From assembly GCF_003633615.1 (NCBI RefSeq), contig NZ_RBKU01000001.1, forward strand, positions 2,728,001-2,792,000: a stretch of DNA of 64,000 nucleotides, written 5' to 3'. This document shows positions 47,621 through 56,436 of this stretch, in pieces. This DNA comes from Mucilaginibacter gracilis. GTDB taxonomy: Bacteria; Bacteroidota; Bacteroidia; Sphingobacteriales; Sphingobacteriaceae. The stretch's first letter is position 1. Each line of letters opens with the position of its first letter. The notes under the pieces were generated by a model. The model worked only from the letters and a program-made list of their open reading frames with translations. It had not been told where the DNA came from and did no database searches. The translations under genes were made by a program, and so were the position numbers.

Positions 47621-48742
47621 ATGGATACAAAAAAAATCGCCCTAATAACAGGTATAACAGGCCAGGACGGAGCCTATTTAACAGAACTTTTACTTTCTAA
47701 AGGTTACGAAGTCCATGGTATTAAGCGCCGGAGTTCACTGTTTAATACTGATAGGATTGATCATTTATATCAGGATCCACATGACACAAACAAGAGTCTG
47801 TTTTTGCATTATGGCGATTTAAGTGATTCAACCAATCTTATACGCATCATCCAGCAAGTACAGCCTGACGAGATTTATAATTTGGGTGCGATGTCTCACG
47901 TTAAAGTTAGTTTTGATACTCCCGAGTATACCGCTAACGCCGACGGTATAGGAACTTTAAGATTGTTAGAAGCCATCCGTATTTTAGGATTGGAAAAAAA
48001 GACAAAAATATATCAGGCTTCAACATCTGAGTTGTACGGGTTGGTACAAGCCGTTCCTCAATCAGAAACCACGCCTTTTTACCCGCGTTCTCCGTATGCA
48101 GTTGCTAAAATGTACGCATACTGGATTACTGTTAATTACAGGGAGGCTTATGGAATTTATGCCTGCAACGGTATTTTATTTAACCACGAAAGCCCTTTAC
48201 GCGGTGAGACTTTTGTAACCAGAAAAATAACCAGGGCTACAGCTAAAATTGCGATGGGTTTGCAAGATAAATTGTACTTAGGTAACCTTGACGCCCAAAG
48301 AGATTGGGGGCATGCCAAAGACTATGTTGAGGCAATGTACCTGATATTGCAACAGGAAGTTGCCGAAGATTACGTGATAGCAACTGGCGTAACAACCCGG
48401 GTTAGAGAATTTGTAAGGTTGGCTTTCGCAGAAGTTGGAATTGAAATTGAATTTAAGGGCCAGGGTGTTGACGAAAAAGGATACGTTGTGAGCTGCACCA
48501 ATCCGGATTTTACCATAGAAATTGGAAAAGAAGTTGTAGCCGTTGACGATAAATATTTTAGGCCAACAGAAGTTGACTTATTGATTGGCGATCCTACCAA
48601 GTCAAACACAAAATTAGGCTGGCAGCCTAAATATGATTTACAAGGACTTGTAAAAGAGATGATGGCTGCTGATGTTGATTTGTTCAGAAGAGAAAAGTTA
48701 TTGAAAGAATCGGGTTACGTTATTAAAAACCAATTTGAATAA
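47621..48742 (+). CDS. gmd: GDP-mannose 4,6-dehydratase
   Basis: Makes GDP-4-keto-6-deoxymannose, the precursor of GDP-fucose, GDP-rhamnose or related sugars. The ATG at 47621 gives 373 residues; an upstream TTG at 47600 is disfavoured. [49 protein letters not shown] and catalytic [10 protein letters not shown] are typical. No GDP-fucose synthase (fcl) lies in this window, so the final reductase must be elsewhere or be an unrecognised gene here. Confidence 0.96.
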   Translation: MDTKKIALITGITGQDGAYLTELLLSKGYEVHGIKRRSSLFNTDRIDHLYQDPHDTNKSLFLHYGDLSDSTNLIRIIQQVQPDEIYNLGAMSHVKVSFDTPEYTANADGIGTLRLLEAIRILGLEKKTKIYQASTSELYGLVQAVPQSETTPFYPRSPYAVAKMYAYWITVNYREAYGIYACNGILFNHESPLRGETFVTRKITRATAKIAMGLQDKLYLGNLDAQRDWGHAKDYVEAMYLILQQEVAEDYVIATGVTTRVREFVRLAFAEVGIEIEFKGQGVDEKGYVVSCTNPDFTIEIGKEVVAVDDKYFRPTEVDLLIGDPTKSNTKLGWQPKYDLQGLVKEMMAADVDLFRREKLLKESGYVIKNQFE

Positions 48743-48768
48743 ATAGTAATCATTAATTTAAAAGGATT

Positions 48769-48802
48769 GCACCGATGACTTAACCTATTAAGTCATCGGT
48801 GC
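48769..48802 (+). terminator. Perfect 15-bp hairpin between gmd and the WcaI-like gene
   Basis: GCACCGATGACTTAA (48769-48783) is exactly complementary to TTAAGTCATCGGTGC (48788-48802), with loop CCTA, followed by TGTTGTTTAG. It is a very stable hairpin 27 bases after gmd, with only a weak T-tract. It may be a terminator, attenuator or processing site that splits the locus transcript. Confidence 0.75.
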
Positions 48803-48823
48803 TGTTGTTTAGAATAGCTATAA

Positions 48824-50068
48824 ATGGTTGATAAAAAAAGAATCCTTTTAATTGGACATAACTTCTCGCCCGAACCAACCGGAATTGGAAAGTATAGCGG
48901 TGAGATGATGGAATGGCTTGCCCAAAATGGTTATGATTGTACAGTTGTAACCACCTATCCCCATTACCCATATTGGAAGGTGCAAAAGCCCTATAAAAAC
49001 GGCTGGTACAAAAAAGAGGTATTTACTTATCCTGAAAGCGTTGGAAGCCTTACAGTATACAGATGTCCTTTATACGTGCCCGAAAACCCAACGGGCAAAA
49101 GCCGGATGTTACAGGATATTTCGTTCTGGAGTTCCAAATTTTGGATGATACTGAAATTAATGCTTTTTAAACCCAAACACGATTTTATCATAACAGTTGC
49201 TCCTCCCTTTCATCTCGGTTACTTAGCATGGTTTTACCGTAAGTTAAAAGGCGGAAAATTAATATATCACATTCAGGATCTTCAGATAGAGGCAGCTCAG
49301 GAACTAAAAATCCTTTCGAGTGATAAACTATTTGAAATTTTATATAATGCCGAAAAGGTTTTGTTAAAAAGCAGTGATTTTGTAAGCAGTATTTCAAGCG
49401 GAATGATCGACAAAATTAAGCGGAAGGTTAACAGGGATGTGCTTTTTTTTCCAAATTGGGTTGATACATCATACTTTTTCCCCATCGCCGAACGTAATAC
49501 GCTGAAACAGAATTGGGGTTATAATCCCAATCAATTAATTTGTTTGTATTCGGGTAGCATAGGCGAAAAGCAAGGGCTTGAGAACATCATTCTGGCTGCT
49601 GATATTTTGAAGGACGATAAAGACATTCATTTTATTATCTGCGGAACCGGCCCTTATAAAAGTAAGTTGCAGGAATTAGCATCATCAAAAAATTTAACAA
49701 ATGTTGAATTTTTGCCGCTTCAGGATAAAGAGAAGTTTAACGACTTTTTAAACATGGCTGATCTGCATTTAATAATTCAAAAAGCAAACGCCAGCGATTT
49801 GGTTATGCCTTCAAAACTTTCAACTATATTAGCTGTTGGTGGGGTAAGCGTAGTTACCGCGCCTAAGGGTACCTCTCTCCATAAGTTGCTTGAACAATTT
49901 GAGGTAGGGTTTATTGTTGAACCTGACGATGTAGTTAAACTTGCCGAAGCCATTGCTGCTATAAAGCAAGAGGATATAAGTGGCAAAAGGATTGCGGCCC
50001 GTGAGTATGCGTTACAATATTTAAACATTGATAACGTAATGAATAAATTTATTGAAGATATTTCATAA
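48824..50068 (+). CDS. WcaI-like glycosyltransferase family 4
   Basis: GT-B protein of 414 residues of the colanic acid WcaI type: RILLIGHNFSPEPTGIGKYS, GEMMEWLAQNGYDCTVVTTY and PHYPYWKVQKPYKNGWYKKE at the N-terminus. Then FIITVAPPFHLGYLAWFYRK and, in the donor domain, CLYSGSIGEKQGLENIILAA. WcaI usually transfers a fucosyl-type residue in colanic acid; proximity to gmd fits a 6-deoxyhexose donor, but this is inference. Confidence 0.88.
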   Translation: MVDKKRILLIGHNFSPEPTGIGKYSGEMMEWLAQNGYDCTVVTTYPHYPYWKVQKPYKNGWYKKEVFTYPESVGSLTVYRCPLYVPENPTGKSRMLQDISFWSSKFWMILKLMLFKPKHDFIITVAPPFHLGYLAWFYRKLKGGKLIYHIQDLQIEAAQELKILSSDKLFEILYNAEKVLLKSSDFVSSISSGMIDKIKRKVNRDVLFFPNWVDTSYFFPIAERNTLKQNWGYNPNQLICLYSGSIGEKQGLENIILAADILKDDKDIHFIICGTGPYKSKLQELASSKNLTNVEFLPLQDKEKFNDFLNMADLHLIIQKANASDLVMPSKLSTILAVGGVSVVTAPKGTSLHKLLEQFEVGFIVEPDDVVKLAEAIAAIKQEDISGKRIAAREYALQYLNIDNVMNKFIEDIS

Positions 50069-50103
50069 CGCTTTTACCAATACATAGTTAATCAATATGC
50101 TCC

Positions 50104-50850
50104 ATGTTTAATCTGTTTAAAAGGTCGCCATTAGTTTCAGACGTTAAATGGATTGGGGTAGACATGCATTCGCATTTATTACCCGGGATTGACGATGGTT
50201 CTCCTGATTTGGAAACTTCAATATCCTATATCTCTCAGTTAAACGAACTGGGGTACAGCAAATTTATTTGCACTCCTCATATATTTAAAGAAATCCATCC
50301 CAATAGTAGGGAAACAATTTTGCCCGCCCTGCAAGCTGTAAAAAATGCTCTTGTAGAGAGAGGAATTGATGTTGAGATAACGGCGGCGGCAGAATATATG
50401 ATTAATACGGATTTTGATCCATTGATGGAATCCGATGATTTAATGGTGTTGAACGGCAAACGTGTGTTAATAGAAATGTCGTACATGTTTGAAAGTTATG
50501 ACATAGAAAAATATATCTTTAATTTAAGGATGAAAGGATATACGCCTATATTAGCCCACCCCGAAAGATATGTTTATTATCATCAGGATTATGAGCGGTA
50601 TCATCGGTTTATTGATATGGGCTGCTTAATGCAGGTTAATCTGCTTTCACTATCGGGCTATTATGGTAAGGGCATTAAAACCATAGCTTTGAAGTTGATT
50701 AAAGAAAACATGATTGATTTGATTGGTACTGATTTTCACAATATAAGGCACTTACAGGCCATTAATGATTTTGTTAAAAGTGGTGCGGCTTACAATTTAA
50801 TAGGCAAATACCCATTTAAAAACATGCAGTTTTTTGGTGATAATTTATAA
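50104..50850 (+). CDS. CpsB/YwqE-like tyrosine-protein phosphatase (PHP family)
   Basis: Metal-dependent phosphotyrosine phosphatase of 248 residues that should dephosphorylate the Wzc-like kinase. DMHSHLLPGIDDGSPDLETS holds the HxH metal motif and the Asp residues. FICTPHIFKEIHPNS, YTPILAHPERYVYYH and DLIGTDFHNIRHLQ carry the remaining metal-binding histidines and Asp. It is cytoplasmic, with no signal peptide. Kinase and phosphatase genes are 28 kb apart near opposite ends of the same locus. Confidence 0.93.
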   Translation: MFNLFKRSPLVSDVKWIGVDMHSHLLPGIDDGSPDLETSISYISQLNELGYSKFICTPHIFKEIHPNSRETILPALQAVKNALVERGIDVEITAAAEYMINTDFDPLMESDDLMVLNGKRVLIEMSYMFESYDIEKYIFNLRMKGYTPILAHPERYVYYHQDYERYHRFIDMGCLMQVNLLSLSGYYGKGIKTIALKLIKENMIDLIGTDFHNIRHLQAINDFVKSGAAYNLIGKYPFKNMQFFGDNL

Positions 50851-50871
50851 TAGCTGATAATTTAGCGTTAA

Positions 50872-51726
50872 ATGAATAAGGTAATAGTAATGGGAGCGTC
50901 GGGCCAGTTGGGCCAATGTTTAAGATCGGTATCTGGCCAATATCCTGACACTGATGTCATTTTCCCCGGCGAAGGCGAAGCTAATGTTTTAGATATTTAC
51001 AAATTAGAAGAGTTATTCAAACATCATTTACCACAATATTGCATTAATTGCGCTGCTTATACAGCAGTGGATAAAGCCGAAAGTGACCAAGTGATTGCCG
51101 GAAAGGTAAACAAAGAAGGTCCCCAAAATTTGGCAGAGCTATGCAATAAATACAACGCCGTTTTAATCCATATATCAACAGACTTCGTTTTTTCGGGCAA
51201 TCATCATTTGCCCTACTCGGAGGACGATGTGCCTGCACCCATTAACGTTTATGGTGTAACTAAATTAGAGGGCGAGCAAGTAATAGCTTCATCAACCAGT
51301 AAGTTTTTTATCATCAGAACAAGCTGGTTATACTCCGAATTTGGGAATAACTTTGTTAAAACGATGTTGCGTTTAGGGCGCGAAAAAACAGAGCTCAAGG
51401 TGGTTGCCGATCAAATTGGCACGCCTACATATGGTGTCGATCTGGCCCATTTTATTTTAAAGATTGTTGATTCGGGTAGCGAATCCTATGGAATATACCA
51501 TTACAGTAACGAAGGTGTAGCATCATGGTATGATTTTGCCAAGGCCATTTTTGAAATAAGTGAGATTGACATACTCGTTTATCCCGTCCGCTCCTCCGAA
51601 TTCATTACAGCCGCCCAAAGGCCTTCTTTTTCCGTTATGGATAAGTCTAAGGCAAGAAATGAGTTTAAATTAAATATTCCTTATTGGCGAGAAAGTTTGG
51701 TGGGTTGTGTGACTGAAATTAACTAA
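50872..51726 (+). CDS. rmlD: dTDP-4-dehydrorhamnose reductase
   Basis: Last step of dTDP-L-rhamnose synthesis, 284 residues. VIVMGASGQLGQCLRSVSGQ is the cofactor site. INCAAYTAVDKAES, HISTDFVFSG and catalytic YGVTKLEGEQ are RmlD signatures. The central segment IIRTSWLYSEFGNNFVKTML is also typical. rmlA, rmlB and rmlC are absent from the window. It is the last gene of the plus-strand polysaccharide locus. Confidence 0.92.
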   Translation: MNKVIVMGASGQLGQCLRSVSGQYPDTDVIFPGEGEANVLDIYKLEELFKHHLPQYCINCAAYTAVDKAESDQVIAGKVNKEGPQNLAELCNKYNAVLIHISTDFVFSGNHHLPYSEDDVPAPINVYGVTKLEGEQVIASSTSKFFIIRTSWLYSEFGNNFVKTMLRLGREKTELKVVADQIGTPTYGVDLAHFILKIVDSGSESYGIYHYSNEGVASWYDFAKAIFEISEIDILVYPVRSSEFITAAQRPSFSVMDKSKARNEFKLNIPYWRESLVGCVTEIN

Positions 51727-52138
51727 CAGAGCCAATTAGTTAGGCAAATTAATTAAAGTATCGTCTAAAGCATCTTTCACTAAAACTTGATTTTTTCGAT
51801 CCCAAAGCACTTTTTCTTACAATTACTTCTGTAAACTAACAAAAAATTATAAATTTACTGCGTTAAAACATATCGCTATAATTAATCAACCTTACTGAGA
51901 TAGTTATTGATTTAGTGAATTAATAGTAGCATATATTGTTTTTATATCTAAACATACCTCCCCTTTTTAGTAAAATTTCTATTGAAGTTTTAAGCCCTTT
52001 GCCTTAAACTGCGTATGCAATTAATAATATTTGATGCAGCTTTACTGGGTTTTCTACTTATGAATTTCTAAATATCTATATTCTGTATTAGCGCCAAAGT
52101 ATAGATTAATAACTAAAACTGAACCAAACCTTCCTGAA
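51727..52138. other. Intergenic region after rmlD
   Basis: About 410 AT-rich bases with no convincing ORF, tRNA or strong hairpin. It marks the right border of the polysaccharide locus and must hold the end of that transcript and the promoter of the NTF2-like gene. A near match to the -7 box (AATATTTG, 52026-52033) is seen, but the spacing to TTTG at 51998 is too long to trust. Confidence 0.5.
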
Positions 52139-52615
52139 ATGTATTCTAACGAAAAACTGATACTTGATTTTTATGATAATTTAAGAAAAGGAGATGTTAA
52201 AAAAATAGGCAATTTTTATGCCAAAAATGCCACTTTCAGGGATCCGATATTTATTAGTTTAAATGCTTCGCAGGCTAGTGCAATGTGGGCAATGGTTGTT
52301 AAAGAAAAGGATTTTCAGATTGACATAAAAAAAATAGATATAAGTGATCGGTTTTTAACTGCCGATTGTACTCTGATCTGGACTTGTGAAAATGGGAAAA
52401 AGGTATTAAATGATATAACATCACGTTTTGCCTTTAATACCGATGGTAAGATATTACTGCATTCAAACCATTTTGATGTTTATAAGTTGGTAAAGCAAAC
52501 AACCGGCACAATAGGGGTGCTATTTGGTTGGACTAAGGTATTGCGTAATAGGACAAGAAGGTTGGCTGCCGAGAAGTTAAACTACTTTATGAAAGAACAG
52601 AACTATTGCTTTTGA
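52139..52615 (+). CDS. NTF2-like / SnoaL-like protein
   Basis: A 158-residue cone-fold protein. LILDFYDNLRKGDVKKIGNF and YAKNATFRDPIFI match the start of SnoaL-like domains, and FAFNTDGKILLHSNHFDVYK its end. The C-terminal ~45 residues (from KQTTGTIGVLFGWTKVLRNR) are basic and helical. No catalytic role can be assigned. It is flanked by a large gap and a poly-C tract and is convergent with miaA. Confidence 0.75.
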   Translation: MYSNEKLILDFYDNLRKGDVKKIGNFYAKNATFRDPIFISLNASQASAMWAMVVKEKDFQIDIKKIDISDRFLTADCTLIWTCENGKKVLNDITSRFAFNTDGKILLHSNHFDVYKLVKQTTGTIGVLFGWTKVLRNRTRRLAAEKLNYFMKEQNYCF

Positions 52616-52626
52616 TTTGTGCAATT

Positions 52627-52642
52627 CCCCCCCCCCCCCCCC
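52627..52642. repeat. Poly-C homopolymer of 16
   Basis: Sixteen consecutive C in the 50-base gap between the convergent NTF2-like gene and miaA, 11 bases after the former's stop. No other G or C run of this length is seen in the window. Confidence 0.95.
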
Positions 52643-52665
52643 ACATTTTTAAAAACCGTAGGCTG

Positions 52666-53586
52666 TTATCGAAGATCGGAATACAGTTCAACCGAATCAA
52701 TAATTTTTGCAAACTGCTCCGGCGCAAACCATCGTATAGCTTTATCTTTATTAAACCAGGTAAGCTGTCTTTTTGCGAAATGCCTGGTGTTTTGTTTAAT
52801 TAGGCCTATTGCTGTGGTTAAGTCGGTTTTGCCGTCCAGGTAGTCAAATAGCTCTTTGTAGCCAACGGTGCTGAGGGCATTTAAGTGGCGGTAGGGTAGG
52901 AGAGATTCTACCTCGGCCAGCAGCCCTTCATTTATCATATTGTCAACCCGCAGGTTAATTCTTTGGTATAGTAATTCGCGGGGGAGGTTTAATCCTATTT
53001 TGATGATGTTGAACGGCCGCTGTTTGGTATTTGCAGTACGATAGGATGAAAATGGTTTGCCTGTACTCTCGGTTACTTCAAGGGCTCTAATGATGCGTTG
53101 TGGGTTGTTAACATCTACCTGGGCATAGTATACAGGGTCTATTGCTTTTAAACGCTCTGCAAGAGGGACGATGCCGTCTTCAGAATATTCCGCGTTTAAC
53201 CGCTCTCTCATTGCTGTATCAACTGGAGGTAATTCGTCAAAGCCTTCGCAAACAGCTTTAATATATAAACCGGAGCCGCCGGCCAATATGGCAACATCGC
53301 GCTCTTCAAATAGCTCGTCCAGTAAGGCTAACGTTTGTTTTTCAAAGTCGCCGACATTAAAACTATCGGTAACGGAATGCGAATTTATAAAGTAATGTTT
53401 AGCTCGCGATAATTCATCTGGCGTGGGTTTGGCCGTGCCGATTGACATTTCCCGGTAAAACTGACGCGAATCTGCCGAGATAATTACAGTGTTGTAATGA
53501 TTGGCCAGTTTAATAGCCGTTTCCGTTTTTCCAACTGCAGTTGGCCCGGCAATAACAATTAATGTTTTTTGTTTAAACACTGGCAT
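52666..53586 (-). CDS. miaA: tRNA dimethylallyltransferase
   Basis: Adds a dimethylallyl group to A37 of tRNAs reading UNN codons. The start chosen is the ATG at 53586, preceded by AGGAGGCT, giving 306 residues; a TTG 30 bases upstream would give 316. The P-loop is IVIAGPTAVGKTETAIKLAN. IISADSRQFYREMSIGTAKP, AILAGGSGLYIKAVCEG and RQLTWFNKDKAIRW are typical of the family. Confidence 0.95.
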   Translation of the reverse strand: MPVFKQKTLIVIAGPTAVGKTETAIKLANHYNTVIISADSRQFYREMSIGTAKPTPDELSRAKHYFINSHSVTDSFNVGDFEKQTLALLDELFEERDVAILAGGSGLYIKAVCEGFDELPPVDTAMRERLNAEYSEDGIVPLAERLKAIDPVYYAQVDVNNPQRIIRALEVTESTGKPFSSYRTANTKQRPFNIIKIGLNLPRELLYQRINLRVDNMINEGLLAEVESLLPYRHLNALSTVGYKELFDYLDGKTDLTTAIGLIKQNTRHFAKRQLTWFNKDKAIRWFAPEQFAKIIDSVELYSDLR

Positions 53587-53636
53587 AGCCTCCTGAAAAT
53601 CTATTCTATCAATCAATCCTTCAGGGTTAATTATGG

Positions 53637-53677
53637 CACATTACCCCGTTGTCAATATCGTTAAACGGGGTAATGTG
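53637..53677 (-). terminator. Perfect 14-bp hairpin downstream of the pRiA4b-like gene
   Basis: CACATTACCCCGTT (53637-53650) and AACGGGGTAATGTG (53664-53677) are exact inverted repeats with a 13-base loop. It lies 16 bases after the stop of the pRiA4b-like gene and just before miaA. The minus-strand sequence after it has little T-tract, so processing or attenuation is possible as well as termination. Confidence 0.7.
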
Positions 53678-53693
53678 GGCTTTGTGGTATCTA

Positions 53694-54341
53694 TTAATAA
53701 TCGTCTTTATCGCTGGCATCTTCTTCAAAGCCATCGTTATCGGCAAATTCATCGCCAAACTCATCTTCTTCATCGTCCGAGTCATCACTATCTTTACCTC
53801 GAACTACTTCATCCGGATCTGCTACCTCTTCAAAATCTACAGTTTCCTCGGCAACCAGCTCAAGTTGGTTTAAAAAGTCAAAATCGTCATCGGTTGCAAC
53901 TGCTGCTGTTTCTGTCGGTGTAAATACATTGCCAAACTGTTTAGGTGCTTCTCCAACGCTTTTCGCCACAAAAGGGTAAGTTACGCCGGGAGTTTCGTTT
54001 AGTATTTTAATCAGTTCCACATGGAAATCAAACGGGCGATCGAAATTAAAGGTGTAATAAAATTTTTGGTGCGGATCGTCAATAAAGCTGCTCAGTTTTG
54101 ATTTTTCCATCAAAGGCACGCCGCGGTCTATCCTCCGTTGGCTGGGCATATAGGTAATTTCCTGACCCTTCATCCATTGATCGTTACTGATATAAAACGA
54201 CGAAGGATAATCGTGCTTGTAACCGGTTGAAAAATGTATCGCCTTGTGCAGATCTTCAAAGGTATGGGTTGATTTAATATCAACTTCCCTTATTACATCG
54301 TCATAATCTTCAAAAGAAACTTTAAACCTATAAACAGCCAT
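53694..54341 (-). CDS. pRiA4b ORF-3-like domain protein with acidic tail
   Basis: A 215-residue protein. The N-terminal ~125 residues match the plasmid pRiA4b ORF-3-like domain: MAVYRFKVSFEDYDDVIREV, HTFEDLHKAIHFSTGY, then FYYTFNFDRPFDFHVELIKI. The C-terminal ~65 residues are extremely acidic (Asp/Glu blocks such as DSDDSDDEEDEFGDEF) and probably disordered. No function is established for this domain. It lies between miaA and the CCA-adding-type gene on the same strand. Confidence 0.82.
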   Translation of the reverse strand: MAVYRFKVSFEDYDDVIREVDIKSTHTFEDLHKAIHFSTGYKHDYPSSFYISNDQWMKGQEITYMPSQRRIDRGVPLMEKSKLSSFIDDPHQKFYYTFNFDRPFDFHVELIKILNETPGVTYPFVAKSVGEAPKQFGNVFTPTETAAVATDDDFDFLNQLELVAEETVDFEEVADPDEVVRGKDSDDSDDEEDEFGDEFADNDGFEEDASDKDDY

Positions 54342-54377
54342 TACAATTAGTAAATTTTAAAAGTCAAAAATAATATT

Positions 54378-55796
54378 TTAATCTGATTTTCTGTTTGCCA
54401 CAACTTTTAAGCCAATTTCTTGTCCTTTTTTAATTGTATAATCAATTGCGGCTTCCCGCGAGTTCAAAATCTCGCCTTCCAATATAGCCTCGCGTATCTT
54501 TTGTTTGATAATACCTACCTCACGGCCCTCGTTAATACCAAAAAGTTCCATAATGTCCAACCCGCTAACCGGCGGTTGCCAGTTACGTATTTTATCGCGC
54601 TCTTCTACCTGCTTCAATTTTTGCTGTACGAGCTCAAAATTATTGCGGTATTTTTTTATTTTGTATTCGTTTTTGGTAGTTATGTCTGCTTTGCACAACA
54701 ACATCAGGCTATCAATATCGTCGCCGGCTTCAAATAGTAATCGCCGCACTGCCGAATCGGTAATAATATCCTGCGCCAAAACAATGGGGCGCAAATGCAA
54801 TTGAACCAATTTTTGCACCAGCTTCATTTTTTCATTAAGCGGCAGTTTAAGCTGCGCAAATATTTTAGGCACCATTCGTGCGCCTTTATCTTCATGGCCG
54901 TGAAACGTCCAGCCATGTCCTTCTTCAAAGCGTTTAGTGGCTGGTTTGGCAATATCATGCAAAATTGCCGCCCAACGCAGCCAAAGGTCGGTTGTAGTTT
55001 CAGCAATATGATCTAAAACCTGTAGCGTATGATAAAAATTATCCTTGTGGCCTTTCCCTTTAATAAATTCCACACCATACAGATCAACCATTTGCGGAAA
55101 GATCACCTTTAGCAAGCCGGTATCAAACAATAATTCAAAGCCAACTGAAGGTTTTGCCGATAGGATGATTTTATTCAACTCATCTGTTATCCTTTCCTGC
55201 GATACTATGCCGATGCGGTTAGTGTTGGTTTTGATTGCTGCAAGTGCAGTTTCGTCAATATTGAAATTAAGCTGCGATGCAAAACGGATGGCGCGCATAA
55301 TTCGTAAGGGATCGTCCGAAAACGTTTCTACCGGGTCTAAAGGGGTACGAATCAATTTGTTTTGCAGATCGTTGATACCACCAAAGGGATCAATTAACTG
55401 GCCAAACTGCTCGGGATGTAAGGCAATGGCTAAAGCGTTTATGGTGAAGTCGCGCCGTTTTTGGTCGTCTTCTAAAGTGCCGTTCTCAACAATTGGCTTG
55501 CGCGACTCTGCCCGGTACGATTCTTTCCTGGCACCAACAAATTCTATCTCCAGGTCGTGATACCTGAGCATAGCTGTACCAAAATTTTTAAATACCGAAA
55601 GCGGCACCTTTAGCTGCGAAGCAATTAGCTCGGCAAAAGCAATACCATTACCTATCACAACAACATCAATATCCTTGGATGGGCGGTTTAGGTACAAATC
55701 TCGTACAAAACCACCTATAACATAGGCGTCCATGCCGGTTTTACCCGCCGCCTGCGATATAATGTTAAAGATAGGATGTTGCAGATGTTGTTTCAT
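54378..55796 (-). CDS. CCA tRNA nucleotidyltransferase / poly(A) polymerase family, HD domain
   Basis: Class II nucleotidyltransferase of 472 residues. YVIGGFVRDLYLNRPSKDID and VVVIGNG hold the GG and DxD catalytic motifs. RRDFTINALAIAL and DPLRIMRAIRFASQLNF follow. An HD domain lies near residues 250-330 (LRWAAILHDIAKPATK). None of the visible tRNAs encodes CCA, so a CCA-adding enzyme is required. Poly(A) polymerase activity cannot be excluded by sequence alone. Confidence 0.92.
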   Translation of the reverse strand: MKQHLQHPIFNIISQAAGKTGMDAYVIGGFVRDLYLNRPSKDIDVVVIGNGIAFAELIASQLKVPLSVFKNFGTAMLRYHDLEIEFVGARKESYRAESRKPIVENGTLEDDQKRRDFTINALAIALHPEQFGQLIDPFGGINDLQNKLIRTPLDPVETFSDDPLRIMRAIRFASQLNFNIDETALAAIKTNTNRIGIVSQERITDELNKIILSAKPSVGFELLFDTGLLKVIFPQMVDLYGVEFIKGKGHKDNFYHTLQVLDHIAETTTDLWLRWAAILHDIAKPATKRFEEGHGWTFHGHEDKGARMVPKIFAQLKLPLNEKMKLVQKLVQLHLRPIVLAQDIITDSAVRRLLFEAGDDIDSLMLLCKADITTKNEYKIKKYRNNFELVQQKLKQVEERDKIRNWQPPVSGLDIMELFGINEGREVGIIKQKIREAILEGEILNSREAAIDYTIKKGQEIGLKVVANRKSD

Positions 55797-55810
55797 TTAG
55801 TTCCTGCCGA

Positions 55811-55838
55811 TGCGGTTAGCCCGGTTTTGCAAACCGCA
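55811..55838. repeat. Small inverted repeat between Sua5 and CCA-adding genes
   Basis: TGCGGTT (55811-55817) and AACCGCA (55832-55838) are exact 7-base inverted repeats in the 73-base gap. It may form a weak hairpin in the minus-strand transcript; no T-tract follows. Confidence 0.4.
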
Positions 55839-55869
55839 AAGTTAATTAAATAAGCCTTTAGCCGGGTTA

Positions 55870-56436
55870 TTATTTACGGATAAACTCAAAACGCCCGTCG
55901 GGCTCGAGTCTCATAATAGTTGATGGCTTTTTTTCCGAAAGGTCATGCTGTTCCAGGTCAACCACATAATCCACACCGTTTATAATGTCTGCCGATACGG
56001 CATTGAAGTTTTTTGGCGAAGCTTGTCCGCTGATATTTGCCGAGGTGGACACAATTGGTTTGCGCAAACGCTGTATCAGTTGTTCGCAAAACTGGTGCCT
56101 GGCAACTCTTATGCCTACACTACCGTCTGCGGCAATTAAATTAGCAGCTATGTTGCGGGCGCCTGGCATTACTAAGGTTAGCGGGTTTTCGTTAAACTCA
56201 ATTAAATCGTAGGCAATATCGGGCACTTCGGTAATGTAAGTTTGCAGTTTACTGTCGTTATCAACCAAAACAATCATGCTTTTGGTTTCATCACGCTGTT
56301 TGAGAGTGTATATTTTTTTAACGGCATCGGCATTGGTGGCATCGCAACCAATACCCCAAATTGTATCGGTAGGGTACAAAATTATACCTCCGTTTTGTAA
56401 TACTTTTAATGCTTTGGCAACTTCGTCTTTAAGCAT
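55870..56436 (-). CDS. L-threonylcarbamoyladenylate synthase (Sua5/YrdC)
   Basis: Makes threonylcarbamoyl-AMP from threonine, bicarbonate and ATP for t6A37 tRNA modification. The 188 residues cover one YrdC domain: GGIILYPTDTIWGIGCDATN, KQRDETKSMIVLV and IVSTSANISGQASP are conserved. The Sua5 C-terminal domain is missing, as in TsaC/YrdC types. It overlaps the upstream GT4 gene by 8 bases. A YciO-type paralogue remains possible. Confidence 0.9.
   Translation of the reverse strand: MLKDEVAKALKVLQNGGIILYPTDTIWGIGCDATNADAVKKIYTLKQRDETKSMIVLVDNDSKLQTYITEVPDIAYDLIEFNENPLTLVMPGARNIAANLIAADGSVGIRVARHQFCEQLIQRLRKPIVSTSANISGQASPKNFNAVSADIINGVDYVVDLEQHDLSEKKPSTIMRLEPDGRFEFIRK

Noticed and set aside
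51727..52138. Promoter call from AATATTTG at 52026
   Set aside because: First base of the TAnnTTTG box mismatched and spacing to the upstream TTTG is about 24, too long.
52606..52843. ORFs spanning the poly-C tract and the 3' end of miaA
   Set aside because: They are created by the homopolymer and antisense to miaA; the proline runs come from the C run.
53633..53923. Plus-strand ORF opposite the acidic tail of the pRiA4b-like gene
   Set aside because: Its His/Leu/Arg-rich peptide is the complement of Asp/Glu codons; no independent support.
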